7,530 nucleotides of DNA from REEP01 sp964517265. GTDB taxonomy: Bacteria > Pseudomonadota > Alphaproteobacteria > Rhodospirillales > Defluviicoccaceae. Positions within the stretch are counted from its first letter, which is position 1. Each line of letters starts with the position of its first letter. Location of the stretch: the NCBI GenBank assembly GCA_964517265.1, contig CAZFBS010000081.1, forward strand, positions 1 to 7,530, written 5' to 3'. Below, one piece after another: positions 1-5,088 of the stretch. Below the pieces are notes generated by a model. That model made no database searches, was not told where the DNA came from, and saw nothing but the letters and a program-made list of their open reading frames with translations. A program made the translations under genes and the position numbers.

Positions 1-25
1 GAGACATTTAACCAAAGATAGGTAG
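1..25. repeat. IS1-family terminal inverted repeat, transposase 3' side
   Basis: Positions 1-25 pair with the reverse complement of 767-791, with four mismatches. The outermost GAGACA and the inner AAGATAG blocks are identical. The transposase stop codon (8-10) lies inside this repeat, so the coding region runs into the element's end. Confidence 0.85.
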
Positions 26-723
26 CACAACTTGTTGGTAGCGCAGGAAGTTTGTCGGTTCGCGAAGATGGTGGAGGAGGCGCAGGGACAGATCGACCAT
101 TTCCCGGCTGCGCGAGCTGACTTTCGATCGGCGACGAAACCGGCCGAGATAGTGTCGGATATTGCTGTTGTCTTGCTCGATCCCGAAGGTCAAGTCCTTG
201 CCGGTGAAGAGCTGGGCCTCGGGGATGCAGCGGTGGTAGCCGTCCCAATCGTCGGTCAAAAAGACCCGTCCTTCGATGCCGATTTTCTCGAGGAGATGCT
301 TGCAGGTCGGATCGTCACGCTGACCCAGAACCCAGGCCAGGGTTCGCCGGCCGACCGGATCGAAGGCTCTCCAGAGCCAGCATTTGTTTTTTTTCCATCG
401 ACGAAGTGCCACATCTCGTCGAGCTGCACGATCTCCACCTCGGCCGGCACGGTCGGCTCGGGCAGGGCTGCGGCCTCCTTGCGAATCCATTTCAAAACGG
501 CCACTTCGCTGACGCCGAACAGCCGTGCGATCATGCCGTAGCTGGCATTCCCCATGGCGTAGAGCAGCACCGCCAGGGCCTTCATCGCCGCGGGCTTGCC
601 ACGCCTCGGCGTGTCGGTGAAATTGCAGCCGCAATCGCGACAGCGGTAGCGTTGGTGGCCGCGCACGATGCCGTTCTTGACAAATGCCGTGCTGCCGCAG
701 CGCTTGCAGTGAACCTCAGCCAT
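8..723 (-). CDS. IS1-family transposase, produced by programmed -1 frameshift
   Basis: This DDE transposase cuts and joins the ends of the surrounding insertion sequence. Translation starts at ATG 723, with an AAGGGG ribosome site at 730-735 and a 6-nt spacer. The first frame alone would give a 155-aa product ending at 256. It carries a four-cysteine zinc ribbon (C6, C9, C28, C31) and a helix-turn-helix at about residues 45-82. The first catalytic Asp is D102 in the LDEMW motif. On the minus strand the slippery heptamer A AAA AAA (positions 394-388, within an A8 run) lets ribosomes slip into the -1 frame. That frame carries D158 (TDDW) and E183 (IEQDN), completing the DDE triad. The fused product is 238 aa, close to the usual IS1 InsAB' size. 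The short unshifted product would bind DNA but not catalyse, as InsA does in IS1. All key residues are present, so the element could be active. Confidence 0.9.
388..394 (-). promoter_or_regulatory. -1 ribosomal frameshift site of the IS1 transposase
   Basis: On the minus strand the zero frame reads GGA AAA AAA ACA. The heptamer A AAA AAA allows both tRNAs to re-pair one base back, after which the reading is AAA AAC AAA TGC. Protein similarity to IS1 transposase continues across the junction in the new frame only (KKNKCWLW replaces KKTNAGSG), which supports real frameshifting here. A8 runs can also cause transcriptional slippage, which would have the same effect. Confidence 0.8.
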
Positions 724-766
724 GCCTCACCCCTTATCCAGAGCTTCAAGGCAGGGTTCCAACACG

Positions 767-791
767 CTATCTATCTTACGTTAAGTGTCTC
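767..791. repeat. IS1-family terminal inverted repeat, transposase 5' side
   Basis: This is the partner of the repeat at 1-25 (21 of 25 matches in inverted orientation). It lies 44 bases upstream of the transposase start. In IS1-family elements this end usually carries the promoter and the binding site for InsA-type repressor, but no convincing -35/-10 pair was identified here. Confidence 0.85.
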
Positions 792-986
792 CATAAAATC
801 GACGCCCCCGGTAATATCGTCAGGGAACACCATCTCGACATCATAGCCGCGCTCCTCGGCGAACTGGCGGCAGCGGTGTTCTTGGCTCTCCAGGCCGTGG
901 CCTTGCGTTTTCTGCTTCTTGTCCGAGACGCGGCAATAGATCAGCGCGCTCGCCCCGGCCTCCACATTTTTTACTGCATGATTCAT
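792..986 (-). pseudogene. Serine site-specific recombinase, N-terminal 65 codons, cut by the IS1 element
   Basis: The surviving part is the start of a resolvase/invertase-family serine recombinase. Residues 14-21 read ALIYCRVS, giving the typical Y-x-R-V-S motif with S21 as the expected nucleophile and R19 beside it. The LESQEHRC stretch that follows and the PDDITGG segment are typical of the same catalytic domain. At codon 65 the sequence runs straight into the IS1 inverted repeat. The open frame then adds only six IS-encoded codons and stops at 771. Family members are normally 200 to over 500 aa, so the rest of the catalytic domain and all of the DNA-binding region are missing here, presumably on the far side of the IS. 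The start at 986 has a strong AAGGAGG site (991-997). It is the last gene of a three-gene minus-strand operon. Such enzymes integrate, excise or invert DNA, which suggests a mobile element. Confidence 0.88.
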
Positions 987-990
987 GACT

Positions 991-997
991 CCTCCTT
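991..997 (-). promoter_or_regulatory. Strong Shine-Dalgarno site of the recombinase gene
   Basis: The minus strand reads AAGGAGG, followed by AGTC and then the ATG at 986. This fixes the start of the recombinase fragment. It is much stronger than the sites in front of the two preceding genes in the operon. Confidence 0.75.
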
Positions 998-999
998 GA

Positions 1000-1011
1000 C
1001 TTCGCGCGAAG
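1000..1011. repeat. Perfect 12-bp palindrome CTTCGCGCGAAG
   Basis: The palindrome lies in the 25-bp gap between the stop of the 232-aa gene (1012-1014) and the recombinase start, just upstream of the recombinase ribosome site. It could be an operator, a small RNA hairpin controlling recombinase translation, or chance in GC-rich DNA. No second copy was noticed in the window. Confidence 0.5.
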
Positions 1012-1710
1012 CTACTCAGCCGCGCACAGGTTGAACGTTTCTCTTAAGGTGATTGACGATGAGCCTACCACATCTTGGTGCGCAGCGGCAGAGTCATCGT
1101 CATTATCTTCAAGTTTTCCACAGGGGCTGCCCACGAATTCGTAAGCGAAGCCAGCATCGTAGAACGCATGACCAATGATAAACAGCATCTCGATCATCTG
1201 GTGTTTCTGCGTATCGCTGACATCCAGATCATCGAAGAAATCCTCATACCGGCTATAATCAATCCGGCATTTCGATTTGCCCGTTTCATCAATGGCAATG
1301 CTAAGCGCATCGCCTAGATCAGGTGCATTTTCAAAACCATTTCCACCCATGACAATACCTGCCCATCTGCGCGATGCCGCGCTTTGGGGCGCAAGTGCGC
1401 CGGTTAAACCGTTCCCTTGGTTTTCAGTATCGTTGGCCTTGGATTTTCGATGGCCGCGCAGAGCTTCATTTGGCTCAGCCGCGTTTTCGGAAGTCTGACT
1501 TCCTCCATCTACTTTCAGTTTAGCATAATTTATGCGCGCGCCGCAAATTTGCGGCTGCGCTTGCTTTCCGGTTCTGGTTCTTCTCCTTGGCATCGGGTTT
1601 CCCATCATCGTTGACCGATGATGGAAATCTGGCCATCCATGCCTTGAAGGTTTGACACTGCCCGAGAAGGCTGCCTGCGCATAGTCGGAAACGGATGCGA
1701 AGGACGCCAT
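1012..1710 (-). CDS. Unrecognised 232-aa protein upstream of the recombinase
   Basis: No family is recognised. Translation most likely starts at ATG 1710, which shares one base with the TGA of the preceding gene (TGATG). That arrangement indicates translational coupling and fits the lack of a clear ribosome site; a GTG at 1713 is the other option. The first 110 or so residues are basic, rich in Gly, Ser, Asn and Arg, and look disordered. The last 110 are acidic and more ordered, with a DYSRYEDFFDDLDVSD segment followed by a hydrophobic helix-like stretch (MIEMLFIIGHAFYDAGFAYEF). The compact domain may begin near Met at 1353, so an internal start giving about 113 aa is possible. The AT content in the first half is higher than in the neighbours, and that half contains three inverted repeats. 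Its position just before a serine recombinase suggests an accessory or regulatory role, which is inference only. Confidence 0.65.
   Translation of the reverse strand: MASFASVSDYAQAAFSGSVKPSRHGWPDFHHRSTMMGNPMPRRRTRTGKQAQPQICGARINYAKLKVDGGSQTSENAAEPNEALRGHRKSKANDTENQGNGLTGALAPQSAASRRWAGIVMGGNGFENAPDLGDALSIAIDETGKSKCRIDYSRYEDFFDDLDVSDTQKHQMIEMLFIIGHAFYDAGFAYEFVGSPCGKLEDNDDDSAAAHQDVVGSSSITLRETFNLCAAE
1523..1535. repeat. Inverted repeat GCATAA-T-TTATGC
   Basis: Six-base perfect arms flank a single central base. It is AT-rich, lies within the N-terminal half of the 232-aa gene and is 4 bp from the palindrome at 1540-1555. It could be a protein-binding half of a compound site. Confidence 0.5.
1540..1555. 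repeat. Perfect 16-bp palindrome GCCGCAAATTTGCGGC
   Basis: This is fully self-complementary. If a T bulge at 1556 is allowed, the stem extends by GCGC on each side (1536-1539 with 1557-1560). Such a site could bind a dimeric regulator or recombinase, or fold as an mRNA hairpin inside the coding region. Confidence 0.6.
1602..1624. repeat. Inverted repeat with 9-bp perfect arms and 5-nt loop
   Basis: The arms CCATCATCG (1602-1610) and CGATGATGG (1616-1624) are perfectly complementary around TTGAC. It is the third inverted repeat within about 100 bp, all inside the 5' half of the 232-aa gene. It would form a hairpin in the mRNA around an internal ATG ATG pair. Confidence 0.6.
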
Positions 1711-2372
1711 CACATCATGTCGTGGTCTGGGAGGTAGTACGCCTTGCTATGCGTGGCGAGATACCAGAGAGGCCGGACACCTTTGAGGTTCACATAGCGG
1801 TCTGCGATCTGTTCTTTCGTTCCTGTTGAACCCAGCGGCTCCTTTTTCAGCACCGTGATGAACTTGGCCGCCTCGCTACGCCGCTCTGTAACAGGGCCGT
1901 ACAGGAAGCGCTTCTGAGCAAAGATATAGGCAGCGCGGTTTACGAAGCTGAACGAGGTCAGAGGGGCGAGCGAACGCCGCGCGAAGAACATCGTCAGCGC
2001 CGCGTGGTCGTACTGCATCTCTTCCCGAAACGCCGATGCAAAGGGGCACGCCGCGCAGGCCTCTCGGTCGGGAAGCCCAGCATACCCCTTGTCACCGGGG
2101 CACTGCCACAGGCAGCGCTTGAGAGTCTCGACCCGCCGCCCGCCCGTCTCGAAGCAGTCCGTAAGCAGCTCGCGGTGGAACTCAAAGAGCTGGTAGTCAT
2201 CAATCAGCCGGTAGGTGATGCGCCGGTAGAGGTTTTTGACCGTGGCCGGCGAGAGCTTGAGCTTTCGCGCCGCCTCTTCGGTCTTCTCGCCTACGAAGTA
2301 CGCTCGCATGAGCGCGCGGAACGTCGCCTCGGGCAGCTTCGAGCCTATGCAGTAGCGGTTCTTCATGACCAT
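1710..2372 (-). CDS. Helix-turn-helix protein with a four-cysteine cluster, 220 aa
   Basis: This is a probable DNA-binding protein and the first gene of the operon leading to the recombinase. Residues 14-55 look like a helix-turn-helix: an acidic/Ala helix (EKTEEAARKLKL), a turn (SP), and a basic recognition helix (ATVKNLYRRITYRL), similar in style to LuxR or sigma-region-4 helices. Residues 87-109 carry C87-x3-C91-x14-C106-x2-C109, a plausible zinc site. The rest is rich in aromatic and basic residues (for example SFSFVNRAAYIFAQKRFLYG) and is not assigned to a family. Starts at ATG 2372 or 2366 are both possible; neither has a clear ribosome site, and a TTG at 2375 is less likely. Its TGA overlaps the next ATG. 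It may be a regulator of the mobile element or a recombination accessory factor; which one cannot be told from sequence. Confidence 0.75.
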   Translation of the reverse strand: MVMKNRYCIGSKLPEATFRALMRAYFVGEKTEEAARKLKLSPATVKNLYRRITYRLIDDYQLFEFHRELLTDCFETGGRRVETLKRCLWQCPGDKGYAGLPDREACAACPFASAFREEMQYDHAALTMFFARRSLAPLTSFSFVNRAAYIFAQKRFLYGPVTERRSEAAKFITVLKKEPLGSTGTKEQIADRYVNLKGVRPLWYLATHSKAYYLPDHDMM

Positions 2373-2375
2373 CAA

Positions 2376-2616
2376 TAACCAAAAAAAGTGCCGACTAAAT
2401 ACCTCAAATTCATAAATTTTTTAAACTTCAACTAGCCCTGTCTTTGATCCCCGTATTCCATACCCGAATCTGAAATTTCTCAGAAGCTTCCCACATCCCC
2501 TCCAGCACGGGCAAGAGGCCCCTGCCGGAAGAGAAGGAGACCGATGAACACGCATGCCGACACCAGCACCTCAAGGAAGCAAACCCATGACACCATAACC
2601 ATGAGAAAGCCCGCAC
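2376..2616. promoter_or_regulatory. Divergent intergenic region, AT-rich on its left half
   Basis: This stretch of about 240 bp separates the minus-strand operon starting at 2372 from the plus-strand genes starting at 2544 and 2617. Positions 2376-2436 are clearly AT-rich, including a run of T at 2416-2422, against GC-rich surroundings. It must hold the promoters for both directions. No -35/-10 pair with good matches to the sigma-70 consensus could be picked out with confidence. Confidence 0.5.
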
Positions 2617-2624
2617 ATGTTTGA
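2544..2624 (+). CDS. Candidate 26-aa leader peptide overlapping the 129-aa gene
   Basis: An ATG at 2544 is preceded by AAGGAGA (2534-2540) with a short ACCG-like spacer, the best ribosome site in this area. The frame encodes 26 residues rich in Thr, Ser and His (starting MNTHADTSTSRKQTHD) and stops with TGA at 2622-2624, eight bases into the 129-aa gene. That gene has no comparable ribosome site of its own. The arrangement fits translational coupling, with ribosomes that finish the leader restarting at 2617. No regulatory codon run such as repeated Trp or His was seen. The peptide itself may have no function. Confidence 0.45.
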   Translation: MNTHADTSTSRKQTHDTITMRKPAHV

Positions 2625-3006
2625 TACCACCAGCACAAAGGACGAGAAGATCACCGTTCTGGCCGATCACCACATCGCCAACCGTCGCCTCTACAGAGAG
2701 CGCATCTGGCTGCCCGCCCGCGCCATGCACGAAGAAGTTGGTTCCTACGCCGCCTGGCGGCGCGTTCTGGTCGAGATCGAGGACTACGATGGCCGTCTGT
2801 TCTTCCCCGATCAGCGTCCGTTCCGGCACCCCGAAATTCTGGAGATGTTCTCCGATATCGGCAACCGCTGGATGGGGCTCTTCCTTGAAGCCGCCCCGTG
2901 CGGCACCGCGCCTAGGCGCTACGCCAGCCCGATCACCTACAACCGGGTAAGGGTGATTGAACTCTACTGCCGCCTGTATGGAACGGTTCAGGGCACCCAG
3001 GCCTGA
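2617..3006 (+). CDS. Unrecognised 129-aa protein
   Basis: The family is not recognised. The frame opens with ATG 2617, overlapped by the small leader ORF, and ends just before a strong terminator, so it is probably a transcript of its own with the leader. The protein is soluble-looking, with no signal peptide or membrane segment. It is rich in aromatic and Arg residues (YRERIWLPARAMHEE, AAWRRVLVEIEDYDG, EMFSDIGNRWMGLFLEA) and probably a compact alpha/beta or mostly helical domain. It has two Cys residues far apart, so no metal site is suggested. It is the only plus-strand gene outside shadow frames and lies between the recombinase operon and the ATPase operon. Coding is supported by length, the leader/terminator frame and a protein-like composition. 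Confidence 0.7.
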   Translation: MFDTTSTKDEKITVLADHHIANRRLYRERIWLPARAMHEEVGSYAAWRRVLVEIEDYDGRLFFPDQRPFRHPEILEMFSDIGNRWMGLFLEAAPCGTAPRRYASPITYNRVRVIELYCRLYGTVQGTQA

Positions 3007-3030
3007 ACATTTGCCCCCAAGAACGCGAAC

Positions 3031-3071
3031 AAGCCCCGAAGCGCCGCCGCGCGCTTCGGGGCTTTCTTTTT
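3031..3071 (+). terminator. Rho-independent terminator after the 129-aa gene
   Basis: A perfect 14-bp GC-rich stem (3031-3044 with 3051-3064) encloses a 6-nt loop CGCCGC and is followed by TTTCTTTTT on the plus strand. It lies 24 bp after the stop at 3006. On the minus strand the same stem is not followed by a T-run, so for the opposing operon it is at best a weak stop or an end-protecting hairpin. Confidence 0.92.
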
Positions 3072-3112
3072 GAGGGCGTGAACTTGCCATTTCGGAAAGT
3101 GCGCGGAACTGG

Positions 3113-3235
3113 CTACAGCATCCACCGCAGTAGCGCCCACAGACCATAGAGCATGGCTGGCCAGAGGAAGGGCAGCGGCCAGGCGAGCCAGACCGGCAGG
3201 GCGAAAATCGCCAGCCAGACCAGTCCGCGCGCCAG
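3113..3235 (-). other. Membrane-helix-rich reading frame with no standard start codon
   Basis: Directly after the stop of the 98-aa gene, a different frame is open from 3259 down to a TAG at 3113-3115. From the CTG at 3235 it would encode about 40 residues, almost all hydrophobic with many Trp and Pro (LVWLAIFALPVWLAWPLPFL, then a second stretch ending in ALLRWML). Such composition is typical of one or two inner-membrane helices and is unlike random out-of-frame sequence. No ATG, GTG or TTG lies in the open part. The CTG is 4 nt after the previous TGA, the same spacing as between the ATPase and the 98-aa gene. Either a rare CTG start with coupling is used, or the 98-aa gene has suffered a one-base shift and this is its real C-terminus, or it is made by frameshifting. 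Confidence 0.4.
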
Positions 3236-3239
3236 TCTC

Positions 3240-3536
3240 TCAGGGCCGCTTTGGACCTGTCATGGCGAAACGGTTTGGATCGTGCTGCCCCCGTGCTAGC
3301 GCGCCTGAGACATCCGGCAGATCGACCGTGCGCATGCCGGACACCTTCCGCACCTGCCAGAGCGCGAGCGCACTCCACAGCGCCGAGACCAGCAGCGGGA
3401 TAGGCCCGGCCAAGCCGATGACTTGCGCGAAATACGGATGGAAGAGCGGCAGGTTGATCGTCCCGCGCAGCAGGATGCACAGCGCGGCATAGCCGAAGAT
3501 GACGTTGGCGGCGGTAAGGATGAGGAACTTACCCAT
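3240..3536 (-). CDS. Small inner-membrane protein, two predicted helices, 98 aa
   Basis: This gene follows the VirD4/TraG-like ATPase gene with a 4-nt gap (TGA GGTC ATG), so it is very likely co-translated. Residues 4-24 and about 38-62 are two strongly hydrophobic segments separated by a short loop (LRGTINLPLFHPYF). After them comes a polar C-terminal tail (QVRKVSGMRTVDLPDV...). With positive charges after the second helix, both ends may be cytoplasmic. No family is recognised. Because the ATPase next door has no membrane segments of its own, this protein is a candidate anchor or partner. The tail could be extended by the hydrophobic frame at 3113-3235 if a frameshift occurs or if the gene carries a one-base change. 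Confidence 0.75.
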   Translation of the reverse strand: MGKFLILTAANVIFGYAALCILLRGTINLPLFHPYFAQVIGLAGPIPLLVSALWSALALWQVRKVSGMRTVDLPDVSGALARGQHDPNRFAMTGPKRP

Positions 3537-3540
3537 GACC

Positions 3541-5088
3541 TCACCCGACGTTCAGATAGTCGCCAAGCAGCGCGCCGAGCGCGAGGCCGGGGGCGGTGAA
3601 CTCCACGGCGCGGCTGATCGGCAGACCTGCACGGCTCGGGTGGATGCCATAAAGAGGCTGCCCCTGACGGCCCCTGAAACGCTTCTCCAGGAAATAGACG
3701 GGGCGGTAGCCGATCACCGGGCGTGCCGCAGCCAGAGCAATAACTTGCACGGCAGGGTGCAGGCTCATCAGTTCATCCGGCGTGATCAACCGGCGCGGCT
3801 GGCTGGCATCCGAGGCCGAGCGGAAACTCGGATCACCGAGCAGCCGTCCGCGCTCCATGGCGCTATCAAGGCTGAGCTGGTGCAGGCTGGTTTGCCCGCA
3901 CAGCGCTGAGAGGTAATCCGCCGTAAAGCGGTCATTGGTGCCGAAGCACTGGATGGAGGCGCTGTTGGCGAGAAAGCTCTCCCAGCGGTTCTTGTAGAGC
4001 TCCTTGAGCTGCGTGAAATCCTGCACGACCATGACGAATTGCATGCCAAAGCCAGCCATCAAGCCAACCGCTTGCTCGATGATCGCCATGCGCTCCAGCG
4101 TGGCCATTTCTTCGAGCAGGAACATGACCGGCGAGGACGGTTTCTGCGGCAGCGTGGTGATGGCGGCGATCAGCGCGCCGATCACAACGCGCAGGAAGCG
4201 CCGCGCAGTGCCGATCCGCCGCGCGGGCAGGACGATGTAGATGCTGGTGTTCTCGCCAATATCCTTAAGATCAAAGCTCTGCTCGGAAAGCGCATCCGCC
4301 AATCGGCGGCTTTCTAGGAAATGCGTATTGCGATGCGCGGTCGAGAGGACGCCGGAAAGCTCGCGCTCTTCCTTGTTGTCTATCCGCCCACCAGCAGCCC
4401 TGACCAGATCAAAGGGCGAGGCCAGCATTTGATCGATGATGGCGCGGAATTCGTCGCGGCTGGAATTCAGTGCTTGGCGCACGGACCGCAAGCTCGCCGT
4501 ACCGTGCTCGGCGGCGTAGAGCAGGAAGCCTGCGATCAAGCTGGCCGCTTCGCCCGACCAGTGGCTATCCGATCCGCCATCGGGGATGACCAGGCTATCA
4601 GCGGCCAGCATGGCATCATCAAAGGCATCATCGCCGAAGGGCTGGATATGGGCGCAAGGGTTAAAGGACGCGCGGGGCACGCCCAGCCTGCTTGCCACCA
4701 CATCGAACGGATCGATGACGATGAGGTTCTGGCCGAGCACATCGCGGCGATAAAGTGCCGTGATGAGCGCCAGCTCGCCGTCCTTGATGTCGAGGACGAT
4801 GACACTGCCCGGATGCTCCAGCAGGCGGGGGATCGCGCCCGAAACCCCCTTGCCGCCGCGCGTCGGAGCCACGATCAACTCGTGCCGGTCTCCGCCGTAA
4901 GAGACCCGCACCGCGCCGCTCTTGGCGTCCTTTGCTGGCAAATAGCCCAGCGTATGACGACCGGCGGGGCCGTAGCCTCGGGCATGGAGATGGGCGGTGT
5001 CCGCCCATCTCGCAGAGCCGTGGGCGTCCGGATCAAAGCTCCAGAGCCGCCGCTGCGCCTGCTCTTTCTTGAGATCGCGGGGCATCAT
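3541..5088 (-). CDS. VirD4/TraG-family coupling ATPase without N-terminal membrane anchor, 515 aa
   Basis: In type IV systems this family brings substrate, usually relaxase-bound DNA, to the secretion channel. Visible in order: HGSARWA (about residues 23-29), typical of VirD4/TraG; Walker A as APTRGGKGV with K80; VLDIKDGE (100-105), which replaces the usual DPKGE; HWSGEAASL (176-184); a Walker-B-like FLLEEMATL with E326-E327 where LLDEF is usual; the sensor-like VVQDFTQL (Q356); and the NRWESFLANSASIQ region. VirD4 proteins normally start with two membrane helices and are about 600-700 aa; here the first 70 residues are polar, so the protein is soluble or held by partners. The ATG at 5088 overlaps the stop of the vWA gene as ATGA and has a G-rich upstream site; a start at 5118 would add ten Arg-rich residues. 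Family membership is firm, the transported substrate unknown. Confidence 0.92.
   Translation of the reverse strand: MMPRDLKKEQAQRRLWSFDPDAHGSARWADTAHLHARGYGPAGRHTLGYLPAKDAKSGAVRVSYGGDRHELIVAPTRGGKGVSGAIPRLLEHPGSVIVLDIKDGELALITALYRRDVLGQNLIVIDPFDVVASRLGVPRASFNPCAHIQPFGDDAFDDAMLAADSLVIPDGGSDSHWSGEAASLIAGFLLYAAEHGTASLRSVRQALNSSRDEFRAIIDQMLASPFDLVRAAGGRIDNKEERELSGVLSTAHRNTHFLESRRLADALSEQSFDLKDIGENTSIYIVLPARRIGTARRFLRVVIGALIAAITTLPQKPSSPVMFLLEEMATLERMAIIEQAVGLMAGFGMQFVMVVQDFTQLKELYKNRWESFLANSASIQCFGTNDRFTADYLSALCGQTSLHQLSLDSAMERGRLLGDPSFRSASDASQPRRLITPDELMSLHPAVQVIALAAARPVIGYRPVYFLEKRFRGRQGQPLYGIHPSRAGLPISRAVEFTAPGLALGALLGDYLNVG

Larger units (their letters stand above)
1..791 (-). mobile_element. 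IS1-family insertion sequence, essentially complete
   Basis: The stretch is bounded by a 25-bp imperfect inverted repeat: positions 1-25 match the reverse complement of 767-791 at 21 of 25 bases, with both outer ends reading GAGACA. Between them lies a single two-frame transposase that fills almost the whole element and is read on the minus strand. The length of about 0.79 kb, the small size of the terminal repeats, the Zn-finger/HTH plus DDE transposase and the A-rich frameshift site all fit the IS1 family. The element lies in a serine recombinase gene. The left target duplication would fall before position 1, so the duplication cannot be tested here. One more outer base (a C at 792) could belong to the element. 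Confidence 0.9.

Noticed and set aside
32..541. A 169-codon plus-strand open frame within the IS
   Set aside because: It is opposite the IS1 transposase. IS1-family elements have no known antisense gene there.
395..634. Upstream part of the transposase -1 frame read as its own N-terminus
   Set aside because: This part is Arg/Gly-rich shadow sequence. IS1 similarity in that frame begins only at the A8 slippery run, and the real N-terminus is in the other frame from 723.
2004..2378. A 124-codon plus-strand open frame
   Set aside because: It is antisense to the HTH gene and runs through its start; no ribosome site or motif supports it.
2376..2445. Specific -35/-10 promoter for the HTH operon in the AT-rich stretch
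   Set aside because: Several TTGAAG-like and TATTTA-like words occur, but none are paired at 16-18 bp with good matches. Only a general promoter region is called.
3031..3064. Terminator hairpin as part of a repeat family or bidirectional terminator
   Set aside because: The stem is perfect, but only the plus-strand side is followed by a T-run, and no second copy was seen. It is called only as a plus-strand terminator.
2428..3480. A 350-codon minus-strand open frame
   Set aside because: It runs antisense through the 129-aa gene and its terminator and out of frame through the 98-aa membrane gene. Its composition is low-complexity (Arg, Gly, Ser, Cys) and it has no motifs. It is a GC-driven shadow frame.
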